Shown here: positions 1 through 9,331 of the stretch, piece by piece | How the letters are laid out: every line of letters starts with the position of its first letter | How positions within the stretch are numbered: the first letter of the stretch is position 1 | From: Granulicella aggregans | GTDB taxonomy: Bacteria > Acidobacteriota > Terriglobia > Terriglobales > Acidobacteriaceae | Direction of reading: 5' to 3' | Assembly: GCF_014203275.1 (NCBI RefSeq) | Contig: NZ_JACHIP010000007.1 | Coordinates: 186,001 to 250,000 of the forward strand | Length of the DNA: 64,000 nucleotides | The notes under the pieces: model-generated | The model's database searches: none | What the model saw: the letters and a program-made list of their open reading frames with translations, nothing else | Told to the model about the DNA's origin: nothing | Program-made: the position numbers and the translations under genes

Positions 1-269
1 AAAAGTACTGGCGGCTTCCCTGCACCGACGACTACGCCGATCAGATCAAGAGCCCCATCGCCGACATCCAGAACACCGGCATCACCCGCTACGGCGGATC
101 GATTACGGCTGCCATGTTCCTCAAGGAGTTCGTCGGGGAGACGCCGTGGATTCATCTTGATATCGCCGCCATGGCCTGGAATGACGAGACGAAGCCGTGG
201 CTCGCGAAAGGGCCATCGGGGATTGCGGTGCGGTCGATCACCGAGTGGGTGAGGAGTTACGCGGTGTAG
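1..269 (+). CDS. pepA: Leucyl aminopeptidase (M17), C-terminal part only
   Basis: The window opens inside this gene; the reading frame starts at base 3 and ends with TAG at 267-269. The roughly 88 residues seen (YWRLPCTDDY near the start, then IADIQNTG, RYGGSITAAMFLKEF, TPWIHLDIA, and GIAVRSITEWV near the end) match the C-terminal catalytic domain of the dimetal M17 cytosol aminopeptidases, which remove N-terminal residues from peptides in the cytoplasm. The metal-binding and bicarbonate-site residues lie upstream, outside the window, so activity cannot be judged. The gene is transcribed towards the minus-strand block that follows. Identification at family level is firm; the substrate range is inferred from the family. 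Confidence 0.88.
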   Translation, partial: KYWRLPCTDDYADQIKSPIADIQNTGITRYGGSITAAMFLKEFVGETPWIHLDIAAMAWNDETKPWLAKGPSGIAVRSITEWVRSYAV

Positions 270-407
270 TTATGCCCTTTCTAAAACTAGGCTATTGTCT
301 TGGCTTGTGCTTTGAAGAGCTGACAAAGGCACGTTTATCGGGAGCTAAAGGATAGCTAACTCGCGGTCAAGAGGATCTCCGTGCCTGGGCTCGGAAGCTC
401 GATCAAG

Positions 408-876
408 TCACGGTCGAGCCTCGTCCCTTCTTGCGATTCTATCGAAGGCGCCCTTCGTGATTCCTTCGTCCCATTCTCTCTGCATTTCCGCGACAAACTT
501 GTCACGCGCAGCTGCGATTCCCGATATGTGATCAACGGTCGGCTCCTCTGGAAGCTGATAGGCAAGTCGAGAGCGCAATGCATTGAGACCAGTAGACTTA
601 CGGTAGTACCAGCTCTCCCGAATATCCAGCCTCAATCTAACACCTACAAATGCCAATAATGGTGGAGCCGCTGCTAACCCTCCGGCTATTCTCGATGAGA
701 CAGCAGGGAAGGCGATGCCGATGATTGCCGCCGCGACGCTACAACCCAAGGCCAGAAAAATCAGTGTTTGAGAGAAGTAATATGCCCGCGCCGCACTTAC
801 TCCTTCTCCGTGAGCATCTTCCTGTAGCTCCCGGTCAAGAGCGTCTAGTCGCTTTTGTATCCAAAGATATAGGCAT
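408..876 (-). pseudogene. Small two-helix membrane protein (SLATT-like), single-base frameshift
   Basis: From 408 to about 857 the minus strand encodes a convincing protein: a charged helix (KRLDALDRELQED), two hydrophobic segments (around YYFSQTLIFLALGCSVAAAI and GGLAAAPPLLAFVG), then a WYYRKS stretch and a charged tail ending EWDEGI. Two adjacent membrane helices followed by an aromatic/basic segment recall SLATT/DUF4231-type membrane effector proteins, but that link is by pattern only. This frame has no start codon. In another frame an ATG at 876-874 follows a GGAG about 10 bases upstream and reads MPISLDTK. Removing one A from the AAAA run (853-856 on the plus strand) joins the two parts smoothly, giving about 155 residues. 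Sequencing error, mutation or slippage are all possible. It stands alone beside pepA. Confidence 0.5.
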
Positions 877-992
877 CGAGATTATTCTCCAACAATTCCA
901 AGTTGCATCATTTTATCCGTACCCTGACGGCTGGATAAGCAGCACGCGCAGGCAAACTCACATTACCATCCAGTTTTTTTGCGTAGAATCGC

Positions 993-2528
993 CTACACTT
1001 CGAGGCGGTTTGAGGCCGCGACCTTTGCATACCAGTGACCGGAATCTTTGATGGTCCGCTTCTGGCTGCGGAAGTCCGTGTAGATCAGGCCGTAGCGTTC
1101 GGTGTAGCCTTCGCCCCATTGGAAGTTATCGAGCAGGGTCCAGGCGTGATAGGCGCGGACCTTGGCTCCGTCGGAGATCGCGCGGGCTAGTTCGGCGAGG
1201 ACCTGGCGGTACCAGTCGATGCGGCGGGTGTCGGGGACGCGGCCCTGCTCGTTGGGAGAGTCGAGATAGCCGCAGCCGCTCTCGGTGATCTCGATGAAGG
1301 GGTGGTCGTACTCCTTCGTGATGCGGGTGACGAGGTCGTAGATGCCGCGCGGCCAGATCTCGATGCCGGACTCCGTGAGCGGGCCTTCGGTGGGCATGCC
1401 GGCGCGGAAGCGCGTGTAGGGATCGCGGCCGCCGGGGGAGTTGCTCTCGATCTCGGTGCCGGAGAAAGCTCCACCGGTGGCGAAGACCTCCTTGCTGGCG
1501 TCGGAGACGACGCGACGGCCGTAGAAGTGGAAGCCAATCCAGTCGAGTGGGGCGAGGAGGAGCTTCTCATCGCCGGGCTTGAAGCCCATCTGCTGGAGCG
1601 GCGGTTCGCCGACGAAGGCGTTGGGGTAGCGGCCTTTCATGGTGGCTTCGAGGAAGAAGACATTGTTCATGTTGTGATAACGGTCGGCGGCGGCGCGGTC
1701 TTCTGGCGAGTTGGTCTTTGGGTAGGAAGGGGCCATCTCGTAGGCGCTGCCCACCGTCGCTTTGGGCGATGCTGCTTTGACGGCACGGTTGGCTTCGGCC
1801 TGGGCGAGGGCGAGGGTGTGCGCGGCTTTGAGGTAGTCCGTAAAGCTGGTGCGCTGGGGTGGAAACGCACCGGCGGCGTAGGACATAAAGGCGATGGCCC
1901 AGGGCATGTTGAAGGGAGCCCAGGTGGTGATGCGATCGCCGAGGTGTTTGCCGAGGATGCCGGCGTAGTCGGCGAAGTAGCCGGCGAGGTCGCGGTTCGG
2001 CCAGCCACCTTTGTCTTCGAGGGCCTGGGGAAGGTCCCAGTGGTACATTGTGCACCAGGGGCGGATGCCCGCCGCCAGCAGCGTGTCGACGAAGCGGCTG
2101 TAGTGGTCGATGCCCTTCATGTTGGGCGCACCAATGCCGGTCGGCTGGATGCGCGGCCAGGAGATGGAGAAGCGGTGGCTCTTGATGTTGAGGCTCTTGG
2201 CGAGAGCGATGTCCTGCGGGTAGAGGTGGTACTGGTCGCAGGAGACATCGCCGGTCGCGGCTCCGCGAACCTTGCCGGGGGTGTGGGTGAAGCGGTCCCA
2301 TAGGGATTCGCCCTTGCCGTCCTCGTTCCACGCGCCTTCGTTCTGGTAGGAGGCGGTCGCGGTGCCCCAGAGGAAGCTTTCCGGGAAGCGGGCCTGCTTG
2401 ATGACTGATTCCGCGATCGCACCGGGAACCGGCGCTGCAATCTGCCCGGCTGCGAAGGAAGTGTTTCTAGAAAGAGCGGCACCAGCGGCTGCTGCTAACG
2501 AAGTAGTCACGAAGTCGCGACGATTCAA
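993..2528 (-). CDS. Tat-exported GH1 family protein (beta-glucosidase-like)
   Basis: The 511-residue protein begins with a twin-arginine signal (MNRRDFVTTSLAAAAG), so it should be folded and exported to the periplasm. The rest is a full-length glycoside hydrolase family 1 barrel: FLWGTATASYQNEGAWNEDG, a long SHRFSISWPRIQPTG segment, MYHWDLPQALED, and the nucleophile motif ITESG (Glu near 416). The usual acid/base motif TxNEP is replaced by APFNMP, with Met at residue 208. Canonical retaining hydrolysis of poor leaving groups is therefore doubtful. Plant myrosinases also lack this Glu, but have Gln. The start is TTG with GAGGTG a few bases upstream. It lies 88 bases downstream of argS and may be co-transcribed. 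Family is certain; activity is not. Confidence 0.9.
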   Translation of the reverse strand: MNRRDFVTTSLAAAAGAALSRNTSFAAGQIAAPVPGAIAESVIKQARFPESFLWGTATASYQNEGAWNEDGKGESLWDRFTHTPGKVRGAATGDVSCDQYHLYPQDIALAKSLNIKSHRFSISWPRIQPTGIGAPNMKGIDHYSRFVDTLLAAGIRPWCTMYHWDLPQALEDKGGWPNRDLAGYFADYAGILGKHLGDRITTWAPFNMPWAIAFMSYAAGAFPPQRTSFTDYLKAAHTLALAQAEANRAVKAASPKATVGSAYEMAPSYPKTNSPEDRAAADRYHNMNNVFFLEATMKGRYPNAFVGEPPLQQMGFKPGDEKLLLAPLDWIGFHFYGRRVVSDASKEVFATGGAFSGTEIESNSPGGRDPYTRFRAGMPTEGPLTESGIEIWPRGIYDLVTRITKEYDHPFIEITESGCGYLDSPNEQGRVPDTRRIDWYRQVLAELARAISDGAKVRAYHAWTLLDNFQWGEGYTERYGLIYTDFRSQKRTIKDSGHWYAKVAASNRLEV

Positions 2529-2616
2529 AGTTCACCTCTTCACAGGGAATCGGAGTGCGCTGTTCCAGGGAGCGATTGAACTCTAAATGTACATGTGCTT
2601 TCTTGTCATGCAGCTT

Positions 2617-4614
2617 CTACATCACTGGTGGAGCTTCGATCCCTAGATAGCCCAAAGCCCGCACCATCTCTCGCTTTGCGACCGCAGCCGTCGCCAGTAG
2701 AAGGGCCTTCTTCGCCGCGTCGGTCTCGTTCAATACATGATGCCGGTGGTAGAAGTTGTTGAACTGCTGTGCGAGTTGGAATGCGTACTTGGCCAGATAT
2801 GCGGGTTCGGCAGTCGCGATGCACTGCTCGAGTAGCAGCGTCAGCTTGGAGCATGCGAGCCACGTCTCCCACATCACAGTTCCCTCTTCGGTCGAGAGCA
2901 CTGAGAGATCGAGATCGGCGATCGCAGCAAGAGCGGCGTCCTCCGTGGTTTCGGACTTGCGCAGGATGTTTGCGGCGCGGACGATGGCGTACTGAATGTA
3001 TGGGCCGGTCTCGCCTTCGAAGCTCAACGCATCCTTGAAGTCGAAGGCGATAACGGTGTTCCGAGTGAAGCGCAGCATGAAGTAGCGCAGCGCTCCGACG
3101 GCGATCTGCGTCGAGATCGACAGACGCTCGGCCTCGGTCAATTCGGGATTGCGTACGTCCACCTGAGCCTTCGCCGCAGCGATCAACTGATCGAGCAGGT
3201 CATCGGCCTTCACGCCGAAGCCCTTGCGACCGCTTACCTCGAGGTACGACTTTTTCTGATCTTCCTCGCTGACCGTGTAGCCGAGGTCCATTGCGCAACG
3301 CGGCGTCAGCGCCACCATCTCGTAGCTGAAGTGCGTGTAGCGGTCAGCGGCGTCCGTGTACCCCATGCCGCGCAGCGCGGCAATGACGTTGTTCTGTGGG
3401 TCGTTCTGACGCGAGTCGATGACGTTGTAGATCGCGTCCGCTTTGCCAAAGGTCGGCGCGCCTTCGTCACTCGCTCCTGCTGTCGAGATCCAGCAGCAGT
3501 GGCTTGGATACTCGTGGAAGCGAACGTAGCCGAAATCTTTGCCCGGCAGGAGGCCGAGCTTCCATAGGTGATAGGCGATGTCCTTGCCAACGTAAGTCAC
3601 CGTGCCGTTCGAGCGAACAATCACCTTCGCATCTTCATCCGGTCCGGTCACTTCTTCATCTGAAGAACCCGCACGCTTCATCACCAGGCAGCCCTTGTTC
3701 TTGCCCTCGGTTTCGAGGTAGAGCACGCCCTTGGCGAGCATCAACTCTCGCGCCGCATCCCAGAAGTGCAGCGAGAGGATCTCGCTCTCACGCGGGAGAA
3801 AGTCGTACTCGATGCTGAGCCGTTTCATGGTTTCGAGGTGACGCCGCAGGACAGCGGTTGCGATAAGATCGGCGATCTCGGCGGTCTCGTTGTTGCCTTC
3901 CTCGAGCGCATGCAGCGTATCCAGGCGGATCTGCTTGCGTGCGGCCACCTGCTCGGCATCGGCGGTGTACCACTGCGAGACGCGCGCGTAGAGGTCCCAG
4001 CAATAGAAGTCGATGCGCGTGTTGGACTCCATCAGCTCCGTCAGAAGTTCGCGGACGCTCAGCAGCGTCTTGCCCTCGAGGTGCACGAGTCCTACAACGA
4101 CATCGGCCACCTGTACGCCGGTGTTGTCGATGTAGTTCTGGACGCCGACTTCATACCCAGTCTTGTAAGCGTCCGGCCGCAGCAAACGTTGAAACGTATC
4201 GCCAAGAATTGCATTCCGTAGGTGCCCGATGTGCGCGGCCTTATTCGGGTTGATGCTGGTGTGCTCGACCAACCGGAAGCCCGGCCCACCAACATTCGCG
4301 TGAACGTCCGTGGCAATCTTGCGCACAGCAGTAGCGCGATCGAGCTTCACATTCAGATAGCCGGCGCCGGCGATCTCTACACTGGAAATGCCTTCAAGAC
4401 CAGCCGCGCTCAACTCCGCTGCGAGCTCGGTCGCAATCACGCGGGGAGCCTTGCGCAGGCGCTTCGCCAGCTCGAATGCCACCGGTAGGGCAAGCTCGCC
4501 CATGGCGATCTGCGGCGGCTGCTCAACGGCGAGCTGCGCCAGGGTTACGTCGTATTTTTCAAGAAGAATGGCCTGAATCCGGGCCAGAAGCTGCTGCTGA
4601 ACAATGCGATACAT
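2617..4614 (-). CDS. argS: Arginyl-tRNA synthetase
   Basis: This class Ia aminoacyl-tRNA synthetase charges tRNA-Arg with arginine in the cytoplasm. The 665-residue product has the N-terminal additional domain (about 1-110), the HIGH signature within NKAAHIGHLRNAILGD near residue 130, and the SGRKGFGVKADDLL segment that takes the place of KMSKS in ArgS proteins. A C-terminal DALR anticodon-binding domain ends in REMVRALGYLGIEAPPVM. It is longer than the roughly 550-590 residues of many bacterial ArgS proteins, with extra sequence in the catalytic half (around CWISTAGASDEGAPTFGKAD). Start: ATG with an AAGGTGAAG upstream. It sits 49 bases after the flippase-fold gene on the same strand. An essential housekeeping gene, apparently intact. 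Confidence 0.96.
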   Translation of the reverse strand: MYRIVQQQLLARIQAILLEKYDVTLAQLAVEQPPQIAMGELALPVAFELAKRLRKAPRVIATELAAELSAAGLEGISSVEIAGAGYLNVKLDRATAVRKIATDVHANVGGPGFRLVEHTSINPNKAAHIGHLRNAILGDTFQRLLRPDAYKTGYEVGVQNYIDNTGVQVADVVVGLVHLEGKTLLSVRELLTELMESNTRIDFYCWDLYARVSQWYTADAEQVAARKQIRLDTLHALEEGNNETAEIADLIATAVLRRHLETMKRLSIEYDFLPRESEILSLHFWDAARELMLAKGVLYLETEGKNKGCLVMKRAGSSDEEVTGPDEDAKVIVRSNGTVTYVGKDIAYHLWKLGLLPGKDFGYVRFHEYPSHCCWISTAGASDEGAPTFGKADAIYNVIDSRQNDPQNNVIAALRGMGYTDAADRYTHFSYEMVALTPRCAMDLGYTVSEEDQKKSYLEVSGRKGFGVKADDLLDQLIAAAKAQVDVRNPELTEAERLSISTQIAVGALRYFMLRFTRNTVIAFDFKDALSFEGETGPYIQYAIVRAANILRKSETTEDAALAAIADLDLSVLSTEEGTVMWETWLACSKLTLLLEQCIATAEPAYLAKYAFQLAQQFNNFYHRHHVLNETDAAKKALLLATAAVAKREMVRALGYLGIEAPPVM

Positions 4615-4663
4615 GCGGGCGTCTTCACCTTATAAGTCTTCTATAAGTCTACGTGAAGAGCGG

Positions 4664-5698
4664 CTACGGCAGCTCGGTCGGCAGCGTCTCGATCTCTTCG
4701 ATCAGAGGCTTGTGCTCGGGCCTTCTCGCGCGGTGAATCAGGAAGATGATCCCGCCCGCCCCAGTCACCGAGATCAGCAGCCAGGCGTGCACCAGCAGAG
4801 CGAACGGCGCCGCCTGAGCGGCCACGGCTCCATGGAGTTCCAGATCGGTCGTTACGGCGAGATCGAGCGTTCCAATTGCTCCCGGAGAGCTCGGGATCAG
4901 GTAGGAAAGATTTGCCACCGAGACCGCCGCCCAGGGGCCGATCTTGTCCGACATGAGCCCGATCAATTTGGCCGCCGAGACGAAGATCATGCCCTCGCAC
5001 GCCCAGATCACGGCGGATTGCGCCAGCAGGAACATCGACCCTGGAATGCCAATCTCTAACAGGCAGTCGATCGCCAGCATGATGAAGTGCTCGAGTTTGG
5101 CGATCTTTGCATTGCTCGCATGCTTCGCGAAGAAGCGCTCCAAGGGGCCCTTCAACGTGCGAGCGCCGACAATCAGGACCAGCAACCCGACTGTGGAGAT
5201 GGCCAGCAGGGTCTTCGCCAGCGCCTTTGAGTGCGGCGAGGCATCGGCGCCCATCGTCACCGTGAATAACAGAACGAGGATGAAGATATCGAGGAGCTTC
5301 TCAAGGATGACCGTGCTCAGAATTACCGATGGTGACGCGCCGAGATCGCCCGCGTAGGTGAAGACACGCATGATGTCGCCGATGCGCAGCGGAAGGATGT
5401 TGTTTGCCGCCAGGGAGGTCATCAGAACCCGCGCGCAGACTCCGAACTTCGCGCCCGTGCTGCGCATCATCCGCGTCCAGCGGAGGCAGCGCAGCGTGTA
5501 GCTGGCAAGCGTGAATGCCAATACGCCCAGCACCCAGACGGGTGCGACCATGCGCACCGCGCGGAGGTCGAAGAAGCTGATCTTGCTGAAGGTGTACCAG
5601 AGGAAGCCCGCGCTGATCAGAAGTCCCGGAAGGGTCTTTAGCAGATTGCGGCCCTTGCTCGCGCCATCCTTCGGGACAACGAGATTCGCTTCGCTCAT
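4664..5698 (-). CDS. Flippase-fold membrane protein (LPG synthase TM region/UPF0104 family)
   Basis: The protein has about eight hydrophobic helices, starting with LLKTLPGLLISAGFLWYTFSKI. It also has the family hallmarks RCLRWTRMMR and NNILPLRIGDIMRVF, and late in the protein LSYLIPSSPGAIGTLDLA. These mark the lysylphosphatidylglycerol synthase transmembrane-domain superfamily, whose members move or modify lipids in the inner membrane. No C-terminal aminoacyl-transferase domain is present, so it is not a full MprF. I take ATG at 5698 (MSEANLVVPKDG, 344 residues) as start; a longer frame to 5887 would overlap the aminotransferase and adds low-quality sequence. It lies between the aminotransferase and argS on the same strand. 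The cargo is unknown. Confidence 0.8.
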   Translation of the reverse strand: MSEANLVVPKDGASKGRNLLKTLPGLLISAGFLWYTFSKISFFDLRAVRMVAPVWVLGVLAFTLASYTLRCLRWTRMMRSTGAKFGVCARVLMTSLAANNILPLRIGDIMRVFTYAGDLGASPSVILSTVILEKLLDIFILVLLFTVTMGADASPHSKALAKTLLAISTVGLLVLIVGARTLKGPLERFFAKHASNAKIAKLEHFIMLAIDCLLEIGIPGSMFLLAQSAVIWACEGMIFVSAAKLIGLMSDKIGPWAAVSVANLSYLIPSSPGAIGTLDLAVTTDLELHGAVAAQAAPFALLVHAWLLISVTGAGGIIFLIHRARRPEHKPLIEEIETLPTELP

Positions 5699-5819
5699 CG
5701 GGCGGCCACGCTGGAAGTAGTTTCGAAGATGGTCGCTGAAAGCGGCGTTTGGGAGTGGGAAGGGGCAATCATCGGTACTTCCATTGTACTTTGTCCCGAA
5801 ATTGCCTTCCTTTAGGCCT

Positions 5820-7124
5820 TTAGGCAGTGGCGTAGGTTGCCGCCATGACCGCGGCAAAGCTCTCTGAGAGAATCGCAGCCGCTTCATCCACGTCTGATTT
5901 GCTAATGTTCATCGGCGGAGCCATGCGCAGGACGTTGTTATAGACGCCGCCCTTGCCGATCAGCAGGCCACGCTCCCGGGCCGCCTCCATTACTTCGACA
6001 GCGAGCGCTGTCGCCGGCTCTTTTGTAACCGGATCGGTTACAAGCTCGATCGCCTGCATCAGGCCCATGCCGCGGACTTCGCCGATGCACGGGTATTTTT
6101 CCTGAAGTTCCTTCAGCTTCTCCTGCAGATATCCGCCCACGACATCGCAGTTCGTGATGAGGTCGTCTTCTTCGATCAGGTCGATGACTGCCTTAGCTGT
6201 CACCATCGCGATTGGATTTCCGCCAAAGGTCGAGATCGTCGGGCCTTCGTAGGCGTTTGCAATCTCTGGCGTCGCGGCGGTCAGGCCGATGGGATACCCG
6301 TTGCCGAGACTCTTGGCTCCGGTGATGATGTCCGGCTCAACCTCCCAGTGCTCGATGCCGAACCACTTCTTCCCTGTCCGCCCCCAGCCGGTCTGCACCT
6401 CGTCCGAGATGAAGTCGCCGCCGTACTCCTTGACGATCTTGAAGGCGATCTTGAAGAACTCTTTCGGCGGAACAATGTAGCCACCGACGCCTTGGATAGG
6501 CTCGGCGAGCATTCCAGCGATCGCTCCGGAGGTCGACGACTGGATGACATTCTCGATGTCCTTTGCGCACGCGATCTCGCACGAAGGGTACTTGAGGCCG
6601 ATCGGGCAGCGATAGCAATAGGGACTCATCGTGTGCACGATGCCGACTTCATAGTTGGCCTTGCGCCATGCGCTGATTCCGCCCATGGAGCGGGTCAGCG
6701 ATGACCGGCCGCTGTAGGAGTGGCGCAGCACAACGATCTCCGTGTTCCCTGTGTGCATCCTCGCTGACTGGATCGCAGTCTCGTTCGCTTCGGTGCCGCT
6801 GGCTGTGAAGAAACTCTTACTGATCCGGCCGGGCGTGATCTGCGCGATCTTCTCCGCCAGTTCCACCATCGTCTGGTGTGGATAGAGCGTCGAGGTATGG
6901 CCGAGCTTGTCCATCTGCGCCTTCACCGGCGCGGTGATGCGCGGATTCGCATGGCCGACACCGACGGTGACGATGCCGCCGAAGAAGTCGAGGTACTTTC
7001 TGCCTTCGACGTCCCAGACGTGCTGCATCTCACCGCGCTCGATCGGCAACGGGTCGGCGTAGTAGTTCGACGTCGCAGGATAGACGAACTCCTGTTTCTT
7101 CCGGATGATCTCTTTGCGGTCCAT
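5820..7124 (-). CDS. Class III PLP-dependent aminotransferase
   Basis: A 434-residue cytoplasmic aminotransferase of fold type I. It shows the cofactor-binding pattern FISDEVQTGWGRTG followed by the Schiff-base lysine in DIITGAKSLGNGYPIG, an N-terminal FFGGIVTVGVGHANP, and the late substrate-loop GEVRGMGLMQAIEL. The middle segment CYRCPIGLKYPSCEIACA, cysteine-rich, resembles alanine-glyoxylate/beta-aminoisobutyrate (AGXT2-like) and 4-aminobutyrate-type enzymes, but the amino donor cannot be fixed from sequence. The ATG at 7124 (MDRKEIIRKKQEF) is preferred because AGGGAG lies seven bases upstream; a start six codons earlier lacks such a site. It is 57 bases downstream of a DUF3857 gene on the same strand. 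Confidence 0.9.
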   Translation of the reverse strand: MDRKEIIRKKQEFVYPATSNYYADPLPIERGEMQHVWDVEGRKYLDFFGGIVTVGVGHANPRITAPVKAQMDKLGHTSTLYPHQTMVELAEKIAQITPGRISKSFFTASGTEANETAIQSARMHTGNTEIVVLRHSYSGRSSLTRSMGGISAWRKANYEVGIVHTMSPYCYRCPIGLKYPSCEIACAKDIENVIQSSTSGAIAGMLAEPIQGVGGYIVPPKEFFKIAFKIVKEYGGDFISDEVQTGWGRTGKKWFGIEHWEVEPDIITGAKSLGNGYPIGLTAATPEIANAYEGPTISTFGGNPIAMVTAKAVIDLIEEDDLITNCDVVGGYLQEKLKELQEKYPCIGEVRGMGLMQAIELVTDPVTKEPATALAVEVMEAARERGLLIGKGGVYNNVLRMAPPMNISKSDVDEAAAILSESFAAVMAATYATA

Positions 7125-7181
7125 GAGATGACTCCCTTTCACCTGAAAGATACATCACAATGCCGCACCGGCCAGAGCGAA

Positions 7182-9257
7182 CTAAGGCTTCTGCGACTTC
7201 GTGGCGGGCAGGGTGATGTCCTCTACAGACGTCGCCGCCTGGGTAGCGCCGGCAACCTTAAGGATCACGGGTTCCTGATCCTTCGCCTCAAACTGACTAT
7301 AAAAGGCCTTCACATCGGGATAGGTATTAGCCATGTACATGATCTCTCCGACCAGGAGATTCCGCCGAATGGTAACGCCGGACCCGTCTGCGGTGGCCTT
7401 GATGTCGTAAGCTGCGCTCTTCGCCAGTTTTACTTCTTTGTCGGCTGGCACTGACTCCACCTGGAATCCCGGGGGAAGGTTGATCCGGATCGCATCCCGA
7501 GCGTTGTAAGCATAGGGAAAGAACACGGCCATCTCGCGCTTTTCGTGGGTGAAGGTCGGCTTAGAGTTGCACTCGAACAGATCACCGGTGACCAGCAGCC
7601 GTTTCCCCGTAGAGGAACCAATGGGTCCCTTGATCGAAAGCGACACCGCCAGCGGTTCCTCGTACTGTTCCAGCTTGTCGATGGAGAGCACCTTCACATC
7701 CATCCCGCCTGGCAACATACGTTCCACTTGCTCCTTCATCTCACGTTCGACCGTCTCATTATCGTCGGTCAGCGCCTTCTCACGCCACTTCAACGCAGGC
7801 GCGCCGGTGAACTTCAGGTCTACTTTGCCGGTCGCTACGCCGGTCTCGTCCATCTTCAGATTTGCCACGCGGATAACCCCGGAAGCCTGATAGCTCTCGC
7901 TTGGCGTTCCCGCCAGCGCCGATCCCCCCTCAGTCTGCCGCATTCCAGCACTATCCGTGTGCTTCCAGGCCAGGTGGCCAAACGGGCAGTAGCGTGAACC
8001 CGGGTCGAAGGCCCTCTCCTTGCCATCGATTTCTACGATGGCAATGTCGTCGTCGAGTTGGTAGAGGCTCAGATAATTCTTCAGAAACAGGGTGCGATCC
8101 CGGTTTGTGACCAGCATCAAATAAGCTTTCAACCCAGCGGCGCGAGCCATGGCCACAAAAAGTTCCGCAAGCTGGTCGCTCGACCCTCGTCTGTGATCCC
8201 AGATGTCGTCCGTCGTATGCACGGAGGAGAGCCCTTCCGCCTTCTCTTCGGTCCGCGACCGCTCACGCGTGTAGTCCGTATTCTCCAGGCCTTCGACTGC
8301 GGCATAGATCTTCTTCAACTTCTGTTCCTGAGTATCCGAGGGACTAATCAGCCCCTGCACGGCAGCCTTCACTCCCTTGTCCGGCCCGATGAACTTGTCC
8401 CGAACATGCGACCAGTGCTTCCCCTCCCCCTTCCAGAACTCCTCCGGCGTCCGATACGGAGAGAAGTAGAACATCACCCTGTACCCGAGACTGGATATCG
8501 GTGGCATGTACTCATCCTCAAGCGAAGGAGTAATGTCGTGGACTACAAGGTCGATCTGGGTGGATCCATCATGCGTTAGATTCGAACCCGGCAGTTGGGT
8601 GTTTTTCACCTCCGCACCCGCCGGCAGAATCGGGGTCCAGGCAACCGTGCTCGCTAGCTGTCCGCGCTCGTCATTCGTCGTCAGCAGGCGATCGGTTGGG
8701 AACCAGGAGAAGTGTCCGCGCCGCAGGTAGAGATCATTTTGGATAATCCAGTAGGGGGCCTGGTACATGTTGTCTTCCCAGCGGATCTTGTACCGGTACT
8801 CGATGATGCTTCCTACCGTCACGTCAGGCAGCGTAAAAACCTTGGACTTCTGCTTGAACCCCTGCGCCTTGACCACCATTCGCTCGTAGGGCTTGCCGGT
8901 GAACGGGATCACCGAGCCATCGGGATGGATTGTCCGGCCAGCGATGTCGGTAACCGAGTAGCCCATGTCACCGCCGGCTACGTACTTGATCTCGACGTTG
9001 GCGTGCTCCTTACCGCCTTCGGTCAAGACCTTCAGCCGCACGTACTCGCTGTACATATGCAGGTGGTCCACCGTGCTCTCCTCGCGGAAGAGGTAGACGG
9101 CTGGCGCTCCGGGAGCGCCGGCCTGCGAGGTCATGGACAGCTCCTCCTGCGTCGGCGTCGTCCACTGGTCGGCGTGTGCCGGAAGGCTCGACAAGGCAAA
9201 CAGGATTACGGATGCGAACAACGTTCGACGATGTGCGAGTGGGACGGAGGAGATCAT
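7182..9257 (-). CDS. Secreted DUF3857/transglutaminase-fold protein with missing catalytic Cys
   Basis: A 691-residue protein with a cleavable signal (LFASVILFALSSLPAHADQW), then a DUF3857 beta-rich domain (about 40-270), a transglutaminase-like domain (about 300-450), and a C-terminal DUF3858-like region. Family members are thought to be periplasmic. In the transglutaminase core the usual GDCKD is here GSSDQ (about residues 358-362), so the nucleophilic Cys is Ser. The position where the next gene has GNH reads DDDIAIV, so the His also appears lost, while the FDP segment is kept. A non-catalytic, perhaps binding or scaffold, role is likely. It is arranged tandemly with its paralogue at 9332-11317, which keeps the catalytic residues. 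Confidence 0.85.
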   Translation of the reverse strand: MISSVPLAHRRTLFASVILFALSSLPAHADQWTTPTQEELSMTSQAGAPGAPAVYLFREESTVDHLHMYSEYVRLKVLTEGGKEHANVEIKYVAGGDMGYSVTDIAGRTIHPDGSVIPFTGKPYERMVVKAQGFKQKSKVFTLPDVTVGSIIEYRYKIRWEDNMYQAPYWIIQNDLYLRRGHFSWFPTDRLLTTNDERGQLASTVAWTPILPAGAEVKNTQLPGSNLTHDGSTQIDLVVHDITPSLEDEYMPPISSLGYRVMFYFSPYRTPEEFWKGEGKHWSHVRDKFIGPDKGVKAAVQGLISPSDTQEQKLKKIYAAVEGLENTDYTRERSRTEEKAEGLSSVHTTDDIWDHRRGSSDQLAELFVAMARAAGLKAYLMLVTNRDRTLFLKNYLSLYQLDDDIAIVEIDGKERAFDPGSRYCPFGHLAWKHTDSAGMRQTEGGSALAGTPSESYQASGVIRVANLKMDETGVATGKVDLKFTGAPALKWREKALTDDNETVEREMKEQVERMLPGGMDVKVLSIDKLEQYEEPLAVSLSIKGPIGSSTGKRLLVTGDLFECNSKPTFTHEKREMAVFFPYAYNARDAIRINLPPGFQVESVPADKEVKLAKSAAYDIKATADGSGVTIRRNLLVGEIMYMANTYPDVKAFYSQFEAKDQEPVILKVAGATQAATSVEDITLPATKSQKP

Positions 9258-9331
9258 GCCTGCTCACTTTCGGGTTTTACTGCCGCTAATGAAATCGTTC
9301 GTGGCCGGGAGACGCACGGCACCCCAGCCAG

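Noticed and set aside
1302..2303. 333-codon plus-strand frame opposite the GH1 gene
   Set aside because: Gly/Val/Asp-rich shadow of a high-GC gene in the antisense frame; no domain or ribosome site.
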